The notes: generated by a model from the letters alone, not told the origin. A DNA stretch of 64,000 bases from DASXRA01 sp963737425 (GCA_963737425.1 CAVTSX010000008.1:1054001-1118000); one strand, 5' to 3'. Positions 49,655 to 58,606 are shown, numbered from the stretch's first letter. Made by a program: numbers and translations.

Positions 49655-50023
49655 GTGATTCAGCAGGAGTCGCGACTGCGCGTCGCCGACAACACCGGGG
49701 CCAAGGAGATCTTGTGCATCCGGGTGATGGGCGGCTCCGGCCGGCGCTACGCCGGTATCGGCGACATCATCGTCGCCACCGTCAAGGACGCGCTGCCTGG
49801 CGCCGGTGTGAAGAAGGGCGATGTGGTCAAGGCCGTCATCGTGCGCACCGTGAAAGAGCGGCGACGTCCGGACGGCAGCTACATCCGCTTCGACGAGAAC
49901 GCGGCGGTACTCATCAAGCAGGACGGTGAGCCGCGCGGCACGCGCATCTTCGGCCCGGTCGGTCGCGAGCTGCGCGACAAGAAGTTCATGAAGATCATTT
50001 CGCTAGCCCCCGAGGTGCTGTGA
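49655..50023 (+). CDS. rplN: 50S ribosomal protein L14
   Basis: L14 lies at the subunit interface. Length 122 aa: MIQQESRLRVADNTGAKEIL, VKKGDVVKAVIVRTVKERRR and the end FMKIISLAPEVL. The GTG start follows TTGAGGAGTAGG. It opens the spc operon and overlaps rplX. Confidence 0.97.
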   Translation: MIQQESRLRVADNTGAKEILCIRVMGGSGRRYAGIGDIIVATVKDALPGAGVKKGDVVKAVIVRTVKERRRPDGSYIRFDENAAVLIKQDGEPRGTRIFGPVGRELRDKKFMKIISLAPEVL

Positions 50024-50343
50024 TGAAGGTGAAGAAGGGCGACGAGGTCGTCGTCATTGCCGGTAAGGACCGCGGTGTCAAAGGCAAGGTCATCGCGGCC
50101 GATCCCGTGACGAACAAGGTCGTCGTCGAGGGCATCAACCGCGTCACCAAGCACACCCGGATCACCACGACCGGACGCGGCGCCAAGGCCGGCGGCATCG
50201 AGCACGTCGAGGCAGCGATCAGCGCCAGCAACGTGATGGTGATCGACGGCGACGGCAAGGCCACACGGGTGGGCTACCGCCGCGACGAGGAGACCGGGCG
50301 CAACGTGCGTGTGTCACGCCGCTCGGGGAAGGATCTGTCATGA
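50023..50343 (+). CDS. rplX: 50S ribosomal protein L24
   Basis: L24 starts 50S assembly. Length 106 aa with the KOW motif KKGDEVVVIAGKDRGVKGKV and VVEGINRVTKHTR. ATG 50023 overlaps the rplN stop (TGATG); a GTG one codon earlier is in frame. The stop overlaps rplE (ATGA). Confidence 0.96.
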   Translation: MKVKKGDEVVVIAGKDRGVKGKVIAADPVTNKVVVEGINRVTKHTRITTTGRGAKAGGIEHVEAAISASNVMVIDGDGKATRVGYRRDEETGRNVRVSRRSGKDLS

Positions 50344-50906
50344 CCGCCTCTGTTGAGGCTCCGCCGCCGCGCCTGAAGCTGCGGTACCGCGACGAGATCG
50401 TGCCGGCGCTCAAGGCCGATCACGACTACGGGAACCCGATGCAGGTTCCTGGTCTGGTGAAGATCGTCGTCAACATGGGTGTCGGTGCGGCCGCACGCGA
50501 CGCCAAGCTGATCGATGGCGCTGTGCGCGACCTGACGCTGATCACCGGCCAGAAGCCGCTGGTGCAGAAGGCGCGTAAGTCGATCGCCCAGTTCAAGCTG
50601 CGCGAGGGCATGGCGATCGGCGCCAAGGTCACGCTGCGCGGCGATCGGATGTGGGAGTTCCTCGATCGCCTGCTGACGCTGGCCCTGCCGCGCATCCGCG
50701 ACTTCCGTGGCCTGTCGCCAAGCCAGTTCGACGGCCACGGCAACTACACGTTCGGGCTCAACGAGCAGTCGATGTTCCACGAGATCGACCCCGACACCAT
50801 CGACCGCCCGAGGGGCATGGACATCACGGTCGTCACCTCGGCCGCGACAGACGACGAGGGGCGCGCGTTGCTCAAGGCGCTCGGCTTCCCATTCAAGGAG
50901 AACTGA
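50340..50906 (+). CDS. rplE: 50S ribosomal protein L5
   Basis: L5 binds 5S rRNA in the central protuberance. Length 188 aa. MQVPGLVKIVVNMGVGAAAR, GQKPLVQKARKSIAQFKLRE and LPRIRDFRGLSPSQFDGHGN are typical. Coupled to rplX by ATGA. Confidence 0.97.
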   Translation: MTASVEAPPPRLKLRYRDEIVPALKADHDYGNPMQVPGLVKIVVNMGVGAAARDAKLIDGAVRDLTLITGQKPLVQKARKSIAQFKLREGMAIGAKVTLRGDRMWEFLDRLLTLALPRIRDFRGLSPSQFDGHGNYTFGLNEQSMFHEIDPDTIDRPRGMDITVVTSAATDDEGRALLKALGFPFKEN

Positions 50907-50912
50907 GAGCAC

Positions 50913-51098
50913 ATGGCGAAGAAGGCGCTTGTCAACAAGTCCGCGGCCAAGCCGCGGTTCGCCGTACGCGGCTATACGCGCTGCCAGCGCTGCGGCCGCT
51001 CCCATTCGGTGTACCGCAAGTTCGGCCTGTGCCGGATCTGCTTGCGTGAAATGGCGCATGCGGGCGAGCTGCCCGGCGTCACCAAGTCCTCCTGGTAG
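50913..51098 (+). CDS. rpsN: 30S ribosomal protein S14, zinc-binding type
   Basis: The short (61 aa) zinc-dependent S14. Two CXXC pairs bind zinc: CQRC and CRIC (CGRSHSVYRKFGLCRICLRE). In Actinobacteria a zinc-free paralogue is often held elsewhere under Zur; none lies in this window. A 438-nt gap with a tandem array separates it from rpsH, which is normally adjacent. Confidence 0.97.
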   Translation: MAKKALVNKSAAKPRFAVRGYTRCQRCGRSHSVYRKFGLCRICLREMAHAGELPGVTKSSW

Positions 51099-51536
51099 AG
51101 CGAGCGGATCGCGCCGGAAGGATCGATCCGCTTGGTCTCGCCGGCGCGGCTGCGGACCGTATAACTCAATAGGGCCCGCCTAACGCTTCGGCGGAGGGTC
51201 GCGCCGGAAGGATCGATCCGCTTGGTCTCGCCGGCGCGGCTGCGGACCGTATAACTCAATAGGGCCCGCCCAACGCTTCGGCGGAGGGTCGCGCCGGAAG
51301 GATCGATCCGCTTGGTCTCGCCGGCGCGGCTGCGGACCGTATAACTCAATAGGGCCCGCCCAACGCTTCGGCGGAGGGTCGCGCCGGAAGGATCGATCCG
51401 CTTGGTCTCGCCGGCGCGGCTGCGGACCGTATAACTCAATAGAACTCACCCGACGCGTTGGGCAAACCTGACCGACGCAGCTGTATACCTGCGCAGCAGG
51501 CCTCCGGGAACCACTGCGAGAAAGAGGCACAAACCG
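51099..51536 (+). repeat. 90-bp tandem array (3.7 copies) between rpsN and rpsH
   Basis: Units start at 51109, 51199, 51289 and 51379 (GTCGCGCCGGAAGGATCG in most), the last breaking off near 51443. Copies differ by about one base (CGCCTAACGC versus CGCCCAACGC). Each holds the palindrome GGATCGATCC, the inverted pair GCGCCGG/CCGGCGC and a promoter-like TATAACT. The unit looks derived from the GATCGCGCC terminator hairpin. The remaining 93 bases before rpsH contain TATACC (51484-51489), a candidate -10 without a good -35. No protein is supported; the array stays open in one frame only because 90 is a multiple of three. Confidence 0.9.
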
Positions 51537-51941
51537 ATGATGACCGACCCGATCGCGGACATGCTCACGCGTCTGCGTAACGCGAACTCGGCCTACCACG
51601 ACACCGTGGAGATGCCGCATTCCAAGCTCAAGAGCCACATTGCCGAGATCCTCAAGCAGGAGGGGTACATCGCCGGCTTTGCGGTTGCCGACGCAGGCGA
51701 GGGCCTGCCCGGCAAGGTCTTGACCTTGAACCTGAAGTACGGCCCGAATCGCGAGCGCAGCATCGCCGGCGTGCGGCGGGTGTCCAAGCCGGGCCTTCGC
51801 GTGTACGCGAAGTCGACCGGCCTGCCGCGTGTGCTCGGCGGGCTCGGGACGGCGATTCTCTCCACGTCGTCGGGGTTGTTGACCGACCGGCAGGCAGCCA
51901 AGCGCGGCGTGGGCGGCGAAGTCCTCGCCTACGTCTGGTGA
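51537..51941 (+). CDS. rpsH: 30S ribosomal protein S8
   Basis: S8 binds 16S rRNA and in E. coli represses spc translation. Length 134 aa. MTDPIADMLTRLRNANSAYH, SKPGLRVYAKSTGLPRVLGG and LGTAILSTSSGLLTDRQAAK are typical. The ATGATG start allows either Met. A 79-nt gap to rplF follows. Confidence 0.97.
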   Translation: MMTDPIADMLTRLRNANSAYHDTVEMPHSKLKSHIAEILKQEGYIAGFAVADAGEGLPGKVLTLNLKYGPNRERSIAGVRRVSKPGLRVYAKSTGLPRVLGGLGTAILSTSSGLLTDRQAAKRGVGGEVLAYVW

Positions 51942-52020
51942 GGCAGGAGAAGCAGATGATGTCGAGCAAATTGCGCCTTAGCGGGCCAGAGCGCTCGCGC
52001 GAAGAGCGAGAGGTGACGCA

Positions 52021-52557
52021 GTGAGTCGCATCGGTAAGTTGCCGGTCCCGGTCCCGAGCGGGGTCGACGTCACGATCGACGGGCAGCAGGTCACCGTCAA
52101 CGGGCCGAAGGGCACGCTGGCGCACGTCGTTGCCGAACCGATCACGGTGACCAAGGGCGAGGGCGAGTTGCAGGTCGCCCGCCCTGACGACGAGCGGGAG
52201 TCGAAGTCGCTGCACGGTCTGTCACGCACGCTGATCGCCAACATGGTCATCGGTGTCACCGACGGTTACACCAAGAACCTGGAGATCGTCGGTACGGGCT
52301 ACCGAGTGCAGGCCAAGGGCAGCGACCTCGAGTTCGCCCTGGGCTTCTCGCACCCGGTCGTGGTACCGGCTCCCGAGGGCATCACGTTCCGAGTCGAGAC
52401 CCCTACCCGGTTCTCGGTCCAGGGCATCGACAAGCAGAAGGTGGGCGAGGTGGCCGCGAACATTCGCAGGCTGCGCCGCCCCGACCCGTACAAGGGCAAG
52501 GGCGTGCGGTACCAGGGTGAAGTCATCCGCCGCAAGGCCGGAAAGACAGGTAAGTAG
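52021..52557 (+). CDS. rplF: 50S ribosomal protein L6
   Basis: L6 lies near the factor-binding site. Length 178 aa: SRIGKLPVPVPSGVDVTIDG, VTVNGPKGTL and IRRLRRPDPYKGKGVRYQGE. GTG start; the upstream SD GAGAGGTGACGCA is reasonable. rplR begins 2 nt after its stop. Confidence 0.97.
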   Translation: MSRIGKLPVPVPSGVDVTIDGQQVTVNGPKGTLAHVVAEPITVTKGEGELQVARPDDERESKSLHGLSRTLIANMVIGVTDGYTKNLEIVGTGYRVQAKGSDLEFALGFSHPVVVPAPEGITFRVETPTRFSVQGIDKQKVGEVAANIRRLRRPDPYKGKGVRYQGEVIRRKAGKTGK

Positions 52558-52559
52558 GC

Positions 52560-52949
52560 ATGGCTGCCAGAAGCGTTCTCAAGCAGGCCCGACGCTCGGC
52601 CGGGGTATCGGCCACCCGGCGGGTCGCCAAGTCGCGACGCCATTTCCGGCTGCGCAAGAAGGTCGTCGGGTCCGCGCAGCGCCCGCGGCTGGTGGTCAGC
52701 CGCTCGGCCCGGCACCTGTTCGTGCAGTTGGTCGACGACAGTAAGGGCGTGACGATCGCGTCCGCGTCTACGTTCAAGTTGACCGACGGTGACAAGACCG
52801 CCCGCGCCAAGCAGCTCGGCAAGCAGCTCGCCGATGCCGCCAAGGGCGCCGGAATCACCCAGGTCACCTTCGACCGGGGTGGCAATCGCTATACCGGCCG
52901 GGTAGCGGCATTCGCCGATGCGGCCCGCGAAGCCGGACTGGAGTTCTGA
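52560..52949 (+). CDS. rplR: 50S ribosomal protein L18
   Basis: L18 links 5S rRNA to the 50S. Length 129 aa. RLRKKVVGSAQRPRLVVSRS, HLFVQLVDDSKGVTIASAST and FDRGGNRYTGRVAAFADAAR are characteristic. A 91-nt gap to rpsE follows. Confidence 0.97.
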   Translation: MAARSVLKQARRSAGVSATRRVAKSRRHFRLRKKVVGSAQRPRLVVSRSARHLFVQLVDDSKGVTIASASTFKLTDGDKTARAKQLGKQLADAAKGAGITQVTFDRGGNRYTGRVAAFADAAREAGLEF

Positions 52950-53040
52950 TGGGCATGTATGCCGATTGCGCAAACCGCTCCGGCGCTTCGCCGGCACAGG
53001 TTGCCCGATCGAACGTGAAATCGACTGGAAGGAACGCCTG

Positions 53041-53667
53041 ATGCCCGGACCGCAGCGCGGACCCCGAAGCGGCGGCAACGAGCGAGGCGGCGAGCGCAGT
53101 GACCGTCGCGACCGCAGAGACAGCCGCGGCGGCTCCGGGGCGACCGAGAAGAGCCCGCACATCGAACGGCTCGTCACGATCAACCGGGTCGCCAAGGTAG
53201 TCAAGGGCGGCCGCCGGTTCAGCTTCACGGCGCTTGTCGTCGTGGGCGACGGTGACGGCACCGTCGGCGTCGGCTACGGGAAGGCGAAGGAAGTTCCCGC
53301 CGCCATCGCGAAGGGCGTCGAGGAGGCCAAGAAGAACTTCTTCAAGGTTCCGCGCATCCAGCAGACGATCCCGCATCCGGTGCAGGGCGAGGCGGCGGCC
53401 GGCGTGGTGTTGCTGAAGCCGGCAAGCCCCGGTACGGGCGTCATCGCAGGCGGGCCGGTCCGCGCCGTGCTCGAGTGTGCGGGCATCCATGACGTGCTGT
53501 CGAAGTCGCTCGGCTCGGACAACCCGATCAACATCGTCCACGCAACTGTGGCGGCCCTGAAGGATCTCGTCCGGCCTGAGGAGGTCGCGGCTCGCCGCGG
53601 CCTGCCGCTCGAGGACGTTGCTCCGGCGGGGCTGCTCCGGGCTCGCGCGGCCGGGAGGGCGGGATGA
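53041..53667 (+). CDS. rpsE: 30S ribosomal protein S5
   Basis: S5 acts in decoding and translocation. Length is 208 aa from ATG 53041 behind GGAAGGAACG; the frame open from 52918 lacks a site. An Arg/Gly/Asp-rich N-terminal tail (RGGERSDRRDRRDSRGG) precedes the core: RLVTINRVAKVVKGGRRFSF, VGVGYGKAKEVPAAIAKGVE and NIVHATVAALKDL. Overlaps rpmD (ATGA). Confidence 0.97.
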   Translation: MPGPQRGPRSGGNERGGERSDRRDRRDSRGGSGATEKSPHIERLVTINRVAKVVKGGRRFSFTALVVVGDGDGTVGVGYGKAKEVPAAIAKGVEEAKKNFFKVPRIQQTIPHPVQGEAAAGVVLLKPASPGTGVIAGGPVRAVLECAGIHDVLSKSLGSDNPINIVHATVAALKDLVRPEEVAARRGLPLEDVAPAGLLRARAAGRAG

Positions 53668-53852
53668 CCATGGCACGACTGAAGATCACCCAGACCCGGT
53701 CCGGGATCGGCAGAAAGGCGAACCAGCGCCAGACGCTGCGCACGCTCGGCCTCAAGCGGATCCACGACGTCGTGGTCAAGGAGGACCGGCCGGAGATCCG
53801 CGGCATGGTCGCGACGGTGACCCATCTGGTCACCGTCGAGGAAGTGGAGTAA
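53664..53852 (+). CDS. rpmD: 50S ribosomal protein L30
   Basis: A small protein of 62 aa (60 from the second Met). ARLKITQTRSGIGRKANQRQ and TLRTLGLKRIHDVVVKED match L30. Start coupled to rpsE. Confidence 0.96.
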   Translation: MTMARLKITQTRSGIGRKANQRQTLRTLGLKRIHDVVVKEDRPEIRGMVATVTHLVTVEEVE

Positions 53853-53855
53853 CCA

Positions 53856-54299
53856 ATGACGCTCAAGGTGCACCATCTACGCCCGGCTCCCGGCTCGCAC
53901 ACCAAGAAGACGCGAGTGGGCCGCGGCACCGGGTCCAAGGGCAAGACGGCCGGGCGCGGAACCAAGGGAACGAAGGCTCGCTACCAGGTTCCGGCCAGCT
54001 TTGAGGGCGGCCAGATGCCGATCCACATGCGGCTGCCGAAGCTCAAGGGCTTCAAGAACGCGTTCCGGGTCGAGTTCCAGGTCGTCAACGTGGCCAGGCT
54101 CGCCGAGCTCTTCCCGGACGGCGGGACGGTCGGGGTCGACGAGCTCGTGGCGGCCGGCGCGGTGCGCAAGGGCGCACCGGTGAAGGTGCTCGGCAACGGC
54201 GAGCTCGGTGCGGTCAAGCTCGACATCGCCGCGAACGCCTTCTCCGCGACTGCACGGGAAAAGATCGAAGCGGCAGGCGGCTCGGTCCAGCAGCTTTGA
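53856..54299 (+). CDS. rplO: 50S ribosomal protein L15
   Basis: L15 is a late 50S assembly protein, 147 aa. LKVHHLRPAPGSHTKKTRVG, GRGTGSKGKTAGRGTKGTKA and FEGGQMPIHMRLPKLKGFKN are typical. A 205-nt gap follows before secY; it may hold a promoter, with TTAGCCT near 54412 as a weak -10 candidate. Confidence 0.97.
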   Translation: MTLKVHHLRPAPGSHTKKTRVGRGTGSKGKTAGRGTKGTKARYQVPASFEGGQMPIHMRLPKLKGFKNAFRVEFQVVNVARLAELFPDGGTVGVDELVAAGAVRKGAPVKVLGNGELGAVKLDIAANAFSATAREKIEAAGGSVQQL

Positions 54300-54504
54300 C
54301 CGACTTTGTCCATCGAGCTTGGCGGGGGTACGTGTTGCCGAGCAAGATGGACTTCGAGCGCCAGCGCCGTGCCACGAAAGATCGGCTCTGCAACGGCGGT
54401 CAAGTCGCTTTGTTAGCCTGAACCACTAAACCTCGGGGCAACCTCACCGTTGTCGTCGCAACCGCGGCGCAAGGATCGCCTACATCGTCCGCGCAGGAGG
54501 ATCT

Positions 54505-55827
54505 GTGCTCAGCGCATTTGCGTCAGCATTCCGGACGCCCGACCTGCGGAAGAAGTTGCTCTTCACGCTGGCCATGATCGTGCTGTATCGGGTCGGTGCC
54601 TCGGTGCCCACACCGAACACGAACACGGGCGCGATCAATACGTGTCTTAACACGGCGAGCCAGGGCACGAAGAACGTCTACTCGCTGATCAACCTGTTCT
54701 CCGGCGGCGCGCTGCTGAAGCTCTCGGTCTTCGCGCTGGGCATCATGCCCTACATCACGGCGAGCATCATCATCCAGCTGCTCGTGGTGGTCATCCCGCG
54801 CTTCGACCAGTTGAAGAAGGAAGGGCAGGCGGGCCAGCAAAAGCTGACCCAGTACAGCCGGTACCTGACGATTGGCCTGGCGATCCTGCAATCGACCGGA
54901 TTCGTCGCCCTGGCGAAGTCGGGTCAGCTGTTCCAGGGGTGTGCCGACGCCCAGGGCAACCCGCTGTCGGTGCTGTACAAGACCGACATCTGGTCGCTGT
55001 CCACGATGGTCATCTGCATGATGGCAGGCACCGCGGTCATCATGTGGCTCGGCGAGATGATCACCGACCGCGGCGTCGGCAACGGCATGAGCGTGCTGAT
55101 GTTCACCTCGATCGCGGCTCGCATCCCGAACGAGGGCAACACGATCCTGTCGCGGTCGGGCGGCTTCGCATTCACGCTGATCCTGGCGTTGGGCCTGGCG
55201 ATCATTTGTGCGGTGGTCTTCGTCGAGCAGGCGCAGCGGCGCATCCCGGTGCAGTACGCCAAGCGGATGATCGGCCGGCGGCAATACGGCGGTACATCGA
55301 CCTACCTGCCGTTGAAGGTCAACCAGGCCGGCGTCATCCCGGTCATCTTCGCTTCGTCGCTGCTCTACATTCCGCAGCTGATAAGCCAACTGCAGGGCAA
55401 CAACTCGTCCTCGTTCCAGCGCTTCGTCAACAGCTACCTGATCAACCAGCAGTCGTGGGTGCACATCGGCACCTACTTCCTGCTGATCATCTTCTTCACC
55501 TACTTCTACGTCGGCATCACGTTCAACCCGGTTGAGCGAGCAGACGACATGAAGAAGTACGGCGGGTTCATCCCGGGTATCCGACCTGGACGGCCCACTG
55601 CCGAGTACCTGCAGTTCGTGCTCTCGCGCATCACCCTGCCCGGCTCGCTGTACCTGGGAATCGTGGCGGTGCTGCCCAACTTCTTCTTCTCGATGACCGG
55701 TGGCAACAACCAGAACTTCCCGTTCGGCGGCACGGCCGTGCTGATCATGGTCGGCGTCGCGCTCGACACCGTGAAGCAGATCGAGAGCCAACTGATGCAG
55801 CGCAACTACGAAGGGTTCCTGCGCTAG
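54505..55827 (+). CDS. secY: Protein translocase subunit SecY
   Basis: The central pore of the Sec translocon, 440 aa with ten membrane segments. Visible marks: RKKLLFTLAMIVLYRVGASV, FALGIMPYITASIIIQLLVV, GQQKLTQYSRYLTIGLAILQ, and NPVERADDMKKYGGFIPGIR in the cytoplasmic loop that meets SecA and the ribosome. GTG start after GGAGGATCT. adk follows after 28 nt. Confidence 0.97.
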   Translation: MLSAFASAFRTPDLRKKLLFTLAMIVLYRVGASVPTPNTNTGAINTCLNTASQGTKNVYSLINLFSGGALLKLSVFALGIMPYITASIIIQLLVVVIPRFDQLKKEGQAGQQKLTQYSRYLTIGLAILQSTGFVALAKSGQLFQGCADAQGNPLSVLYKTDIWSLSTMVICMMAGTAVIMWLGEMITDRGVGNGMSVLMFTSIAARIPNEGNTILSRSGGFAFTLILALGLAIICAVVFVEQAQRRIPVQYAKRMIGRRQYGGTSTYLPLKVNQAGVIPVIFASSLLYIPQLISQLQGNNSSSFQRFVNSYLINQQSWVHIGTYFLLIIFFTYFYVGITFNPVERADDMKKYGGFIPGIRPGRPTAEYLQFVLSRITLPGSLYLGIVAVLPNFFFSMTGGNNQNFPFGGTAVLIMVGVALDTVKQIESQLMQRNYEGFLR

Positions 55828-55855
55828 TGGCGCACACGGCGGAGGGAAGCCGCGC

Positions 55856-56509
55856 GTGAGAGTTGTCCTCGTCGGCCCGCCAGGCGCGGGCAAGGGTACC
55901 CAGGCGGAGTTCATCGCTGAGAACTTCAAGATCCCGAAGATCTCGACAGGTGACATTTTCCGATCGAACGTCTCTGGTGGAACGGACCTCGGCAAGCTGG
56001 CCAAGAAGTACATGGACGCCGGCGATCTGGTACCCGACGAGGTTACGAACGCAATGGTTCGCGATCGGCTGGCGCAGGACGATGCTGCCGGCGGCTTCCT
56101 GCTCGACGGGTTCCCCCGCAACATCGCGCAGGCCTACGAACTCGACTCCATGCTCGACGGGCTGGGCACGACGCTCGACGTCGTGCTCGACCTCGAGGTC
56201 GACAACGAAGAGGTCGTGCGGCGGCTGTCCGGGCGCAGGCTGTGCAAGAAGTGCGGACACGTGTGGCACGTCGAGTTCGACCCGCCGAAGGTCGACGACG
56301 TCTGCGACAAATGCGGCGGCGAGCTGTACCACCGCGATGACGACTATCCCGAAACGGTCCGCCACCGGCTCGATGTGTACGTCGAGCAGACCAGCCCGCT
56401 GATCAAGTTCTACGACGCGCGCGGGCAGTTGGTCGGCATGGACGCGCACGGCCCGGTCGAGGACGTCACCGAGCGGGCAATTTCGTCGCTCACGCCGTTC
56501 GCCGGTTGA
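55856..56509 (+). CDS. adk: Adenylate kinase
   Basis: Interconverts ATP + AMP with 2 ADP. The P-loop is GPPGAGKGTQ; LLDGFPRN is the AMP site. The 217-aa protein has the long LID with a four-cysteine zinc site (CKKCGHVW and VCDKCGGELYHRDDD), unlike the short LID-less adk of M. tuberculosis. GTG start. map begins 6 nt after its stop, as in most spc operons. Confidence 0.97.
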   Translation: MRVVLVGPPGAGKGTQAEFIAENFKIPKISTGDIFRSNVSGGTDLGKLAKKYMDAGDLVPDEVTNAMVRDRLAQDDAAGGFLLDGFPRNIAQAYELDSMLDGLGTTLDVVLDLEVDNEEVVRRLSGRRLCKKCGHVWHVEFDPPKVDDVCDKCGGELYHRDDDYPETVRHRLDVYVEQTSPLIKFYDARGQLVGMDAHGPVEDVTERAISSLTPFAG

Positions 56510-56515
56510 CCTGTC

Positions 56516-57346
56516 ATGCCCCGGCTTCGCGAGCAGATCGAACTCAAGTCACGTGACGATATCGGCCTCATGCGCGAGGCCGGCCTGGTCGTCGCCCGTG
56601 CGCTGCGCGAGATGCGAGCCGCTGTCGCGCCGGGGGTCACGACCGGGGATCTGGACGCGATCGCGCGCGAGGTGTTGCGCGATGAAGGCGCCATTTCGTC
56701 GTTCCTCAACTATGGTTCTCCGCCCTTTCCGGCGGTGATCTGCGCGTCGGTCAACGCCGAGATCGTGCATGGCATCCCATCGCAGCGCACGGTGCTGCAC
56801 GAGGGTGACCTCATCTCGGTCGACTTCGGGGCGATCGTCGACGGCTGGCACGGTGACGCAGCGATCACGGTCCCGGTTGGGTCGGTTTCAGACGCTGCGG
56901 CCGATCTGTCCGCGGCATGCGAGAAGTCGCTCTGGGACGGCCTCGGCGCCGCCCAGGCCGGCCGTCGGCTGACCGACATCTCGCACGCGGTCGAAACGTC
57001 GGTGCGGGCGTCGGGCCGTTACGGCATCGTCACCGGATACGGCGGGCACGGCATCGGGACGCAGATGCACATGGATCCGCACGTGCAAAACCACGGGCGG
57101 CCCGGTCGCGGGCCCCGCCTGGTGGCCGGCATGGCACTGGCGATCGAGCCGATGATCACGCTGGGTGCGCCCCAGACCCGCGATCTCGAGGACCGTTGGA
57201 CGGTCGCCACCGCCGATGGCTCGCTCGCCGCGCACTGGGAGCACACCGTCGCCATCCTCGAGGACGGGCCGTGGGTGCTCACCGCGGTCGACGGCGGCCG
57301 GGCCGAGCTTGCCGCCCGCGGAATCACGCTGTCGGCCGCGGCTTGA
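56516..57346 (+). CDS. map: Methionine aminopeptidase, type I
   Basis: Removes the initiator Met. Length 276 aa. The metal ligands are visible: two Asp in SVDFGAIVDGWHGDAAITVP, His in GYGGHGIGTQMH, Glu in AIEPMITLG and Glu in WEHTVAILED. YGSPPFPAVICASVNAEIVH is the usual substrate segment. ATG start; infA follows after a 208-nt gap with its own promoter. Confidence 0.96.
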   Translation: MPRLREQIELKSRDDIGLMREAGLVVARALREMRAAVAPGVTTGDLDAIAREVLRDEGAISSFLNYGSPPFPAVICASVNAEIVHGIPSQRTVLHEGDLISVDFGAIVDGWHGDAAITVPVGSVSDAAADLSAACEKSLWDGLGAAQAGRRLTDISHAVETSVRASGRYGIVTGYGGHGIGTQMHMDPHVQNHGRPGRGPRLVAGMALAIEPMITLGAPQTRDLEDRWTVATADGSLAAHWEHTVAILEDGPWVLTAVDGGRAELAARGITLSAAA

Positions 57347-57378
57347 TTGCTGGTCAGTGCGGTTGATCTGGGTGGAAA

Positions 57379-57408
57379 TTGGCGTCAGCGGACCGACCTG
57401 CGTAGACT
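57379..57408 (+). promoter_or_regulatory. Candidate promoter of infA-rpmJ-rpsM operon
   Basis: TTGGCG (57379-57384), spacer 18, TAGACT (57403-57408). It lies in the 208-nt gap between map and infA, where actinobacteria often have an internal promoter. Confidence 0.5.
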
Positions 57409-57554
57409 CGGTGCCTGGCGCGTGCCGCCCTTTACCCATGCCCGCTGTGGCCGCGGGCCGGTGAAGTGGAGCCCTTGAGCAGCGCCGTGTCATGGCACTC
57501 GTTCATCTCCGGACGCAGCGCTTAACAGAGCAGTACCGAAGAAATGCGGAGGAT

Positions 57555-57776
57555 ATGGCCAAGAAGGACGGGGCCATCGAGGTCGAAGGTCGTGTGGTCG
57601 AGCCACTGCCGAATGCGATGTTCCGGGTGGAACTGAGCAACGGGCACAGGGTGCTCGCCCACATCAGCGGGAAGATGCGTCAGCACTACATCCGGATCCT
57701 GCCCGAGGACCGCGTTGTGGTCGAACTGTCGCCCTACGATCTCACCCGCGGTCGCATCGTCTATCGGTACAAATAA
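57555..57776 (+). CDS. infA: Translation initiation factor IF-1
   Basis: IF-1 blocks the A site during initiation. Length 73 aa: MAKKDGAIEVEGRVVEPLPN, FRVELSNGHRVLAHISGKMR and YDLTRGRIVYRYK. ATG 57555 after GGAGGAT is used rather than the upstream ATG at 57492. The next gene is rpmJ, 138 nt on. Confidence 0.97.
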   Translation: MAKKDGAIEVEGRVVEPLPNAMFRVELSNGHRVLAHISGKMRQHYIRILPEDRVVVELSPYDLTRGRIVYRYK

Positions 57777-57914
57777 GAGCGACATGACCGCGCTGCAGGC
57801 CCGATTCGCTGAGGCCTCGCACACGCGCCTTCAGATCGCGCAACTCAAGATGACTCGCCCACGTGCGAGTGAGCAAGCACCACCGACGTTAGCCACTATT
57901 GAGAAGGGCCGGCC

Positions 57915-58028
57915 GTGAAGGTCAAGCCGAGCGTCAAGCCGATCTGCGACAAGTGCAAGGTGATTCGTCGCCATGGTCGGGTCATGGTGATCTGCGAGAA
58001 CCTGCGCCACAAGCAGCGCCAGGGCTAG
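57915..58028 (+). CDS. rpmJ: 50S ribosomal protein L36
   Basis: A 37-residue zinc protein. The residues MKVKPSVKPICDKCKVIRRH, GRVMVICENLRH and KQRQG give a Cys-Cys-Cys-His zinc site. GTG start after GAAGGGCCGGCC. It is the short bacterial C+ form. rpsM follows after 166 nt. Confidence 0.95.
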   Translation: MKVKPSVKPICDKCKVIRRHGRVMVICENLRHKQRQG

Positions 58029-58194
58029 TTGGGGCGAGATCGCTGATCGGAACAAAACCAGAAGCGCATACCTGCTCTCGCCGTTACGCGAGAGATGACC
58101 CCCGGACGAAGGCCGGGGCCGGTAGCCACGCACATACGGCCGCCGGACGGATGCGCATCACACCTTCGGACCAGTAACGAGGAGAACGACCTGC

Positions 58195-58575
58195 ATGGCA
58201 CGTCTTGCCGGCGTTGACCTTCCGCGCGAAAAGCGCATGGAAGTCGCGCTCACCTACATCTACGGCGTGGGGCGTACCCGCGCCAAGCAGGCCCTAGCCG
58301 CCACCGGCGTCAGCCCCGATCTGCGTGCGCGCGATCTGGGCGATGACGACATCGTCAAGCTGCGCGATTACATCGACGCCAACTTCCAGGTCGAGGGTGA
58401 CCTTCGCCGCGAGGTGGCCGCAGACATCCGTCGCAAGATCGAGATCGGCTGCTACGAGGGCATCCGCCATCGCCGTGGCCTGCCGGTCCACGGTCAGCGC
58501 ACGAAGACCAACGCCCGTACCCGCAAGGGCCCCAAGAAGACCATCGCCGGCAAGAAGAAGGCAGGTAAGAAGTGA
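58195..58575 (+). CDS. rpsM: 30S ribosomal protein S13
   Basis: S13 contacts P-site tRNA and the 50S. Length 126 aa: MARLAGVDLPREKRMEVALT, YIYGVGRTRAKQALAATGVS and HRRGLPVHGQRTKTNARTRK. SD is GAGGAGAAC. First of the alpha operon genes. Confidence 0.98.
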   Translation: MARLAGVDLPREKRMEVALTYIYGVGRTRAKQALAATGVSPDLRARDLGDDDIVKLRDYIDANFQVEGDLRREVAADIRRKIEIGCYEGIRHRRGLPVHGQRTKTNARTRKGPKKTIAGKKKAGKK

Positions 58576-58606
58576 TCGCTCGCCCGAAGCGCGGGGGGGC
58601 AATCTA

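Noticed and set aside
50972..51439. Long minus-strand frame through the 90-bp array encoding 30-residue repeats
   Set aside because: The frame is open only because the repeat unit is a multiple of three; no start signal and it overlaps rpsN.
51109..51443. CRISPR-like array
   Set aside because: The 90-bp units are contiguous with no unique spacers, and no cas genes are present; this is a simple tandem repeat.
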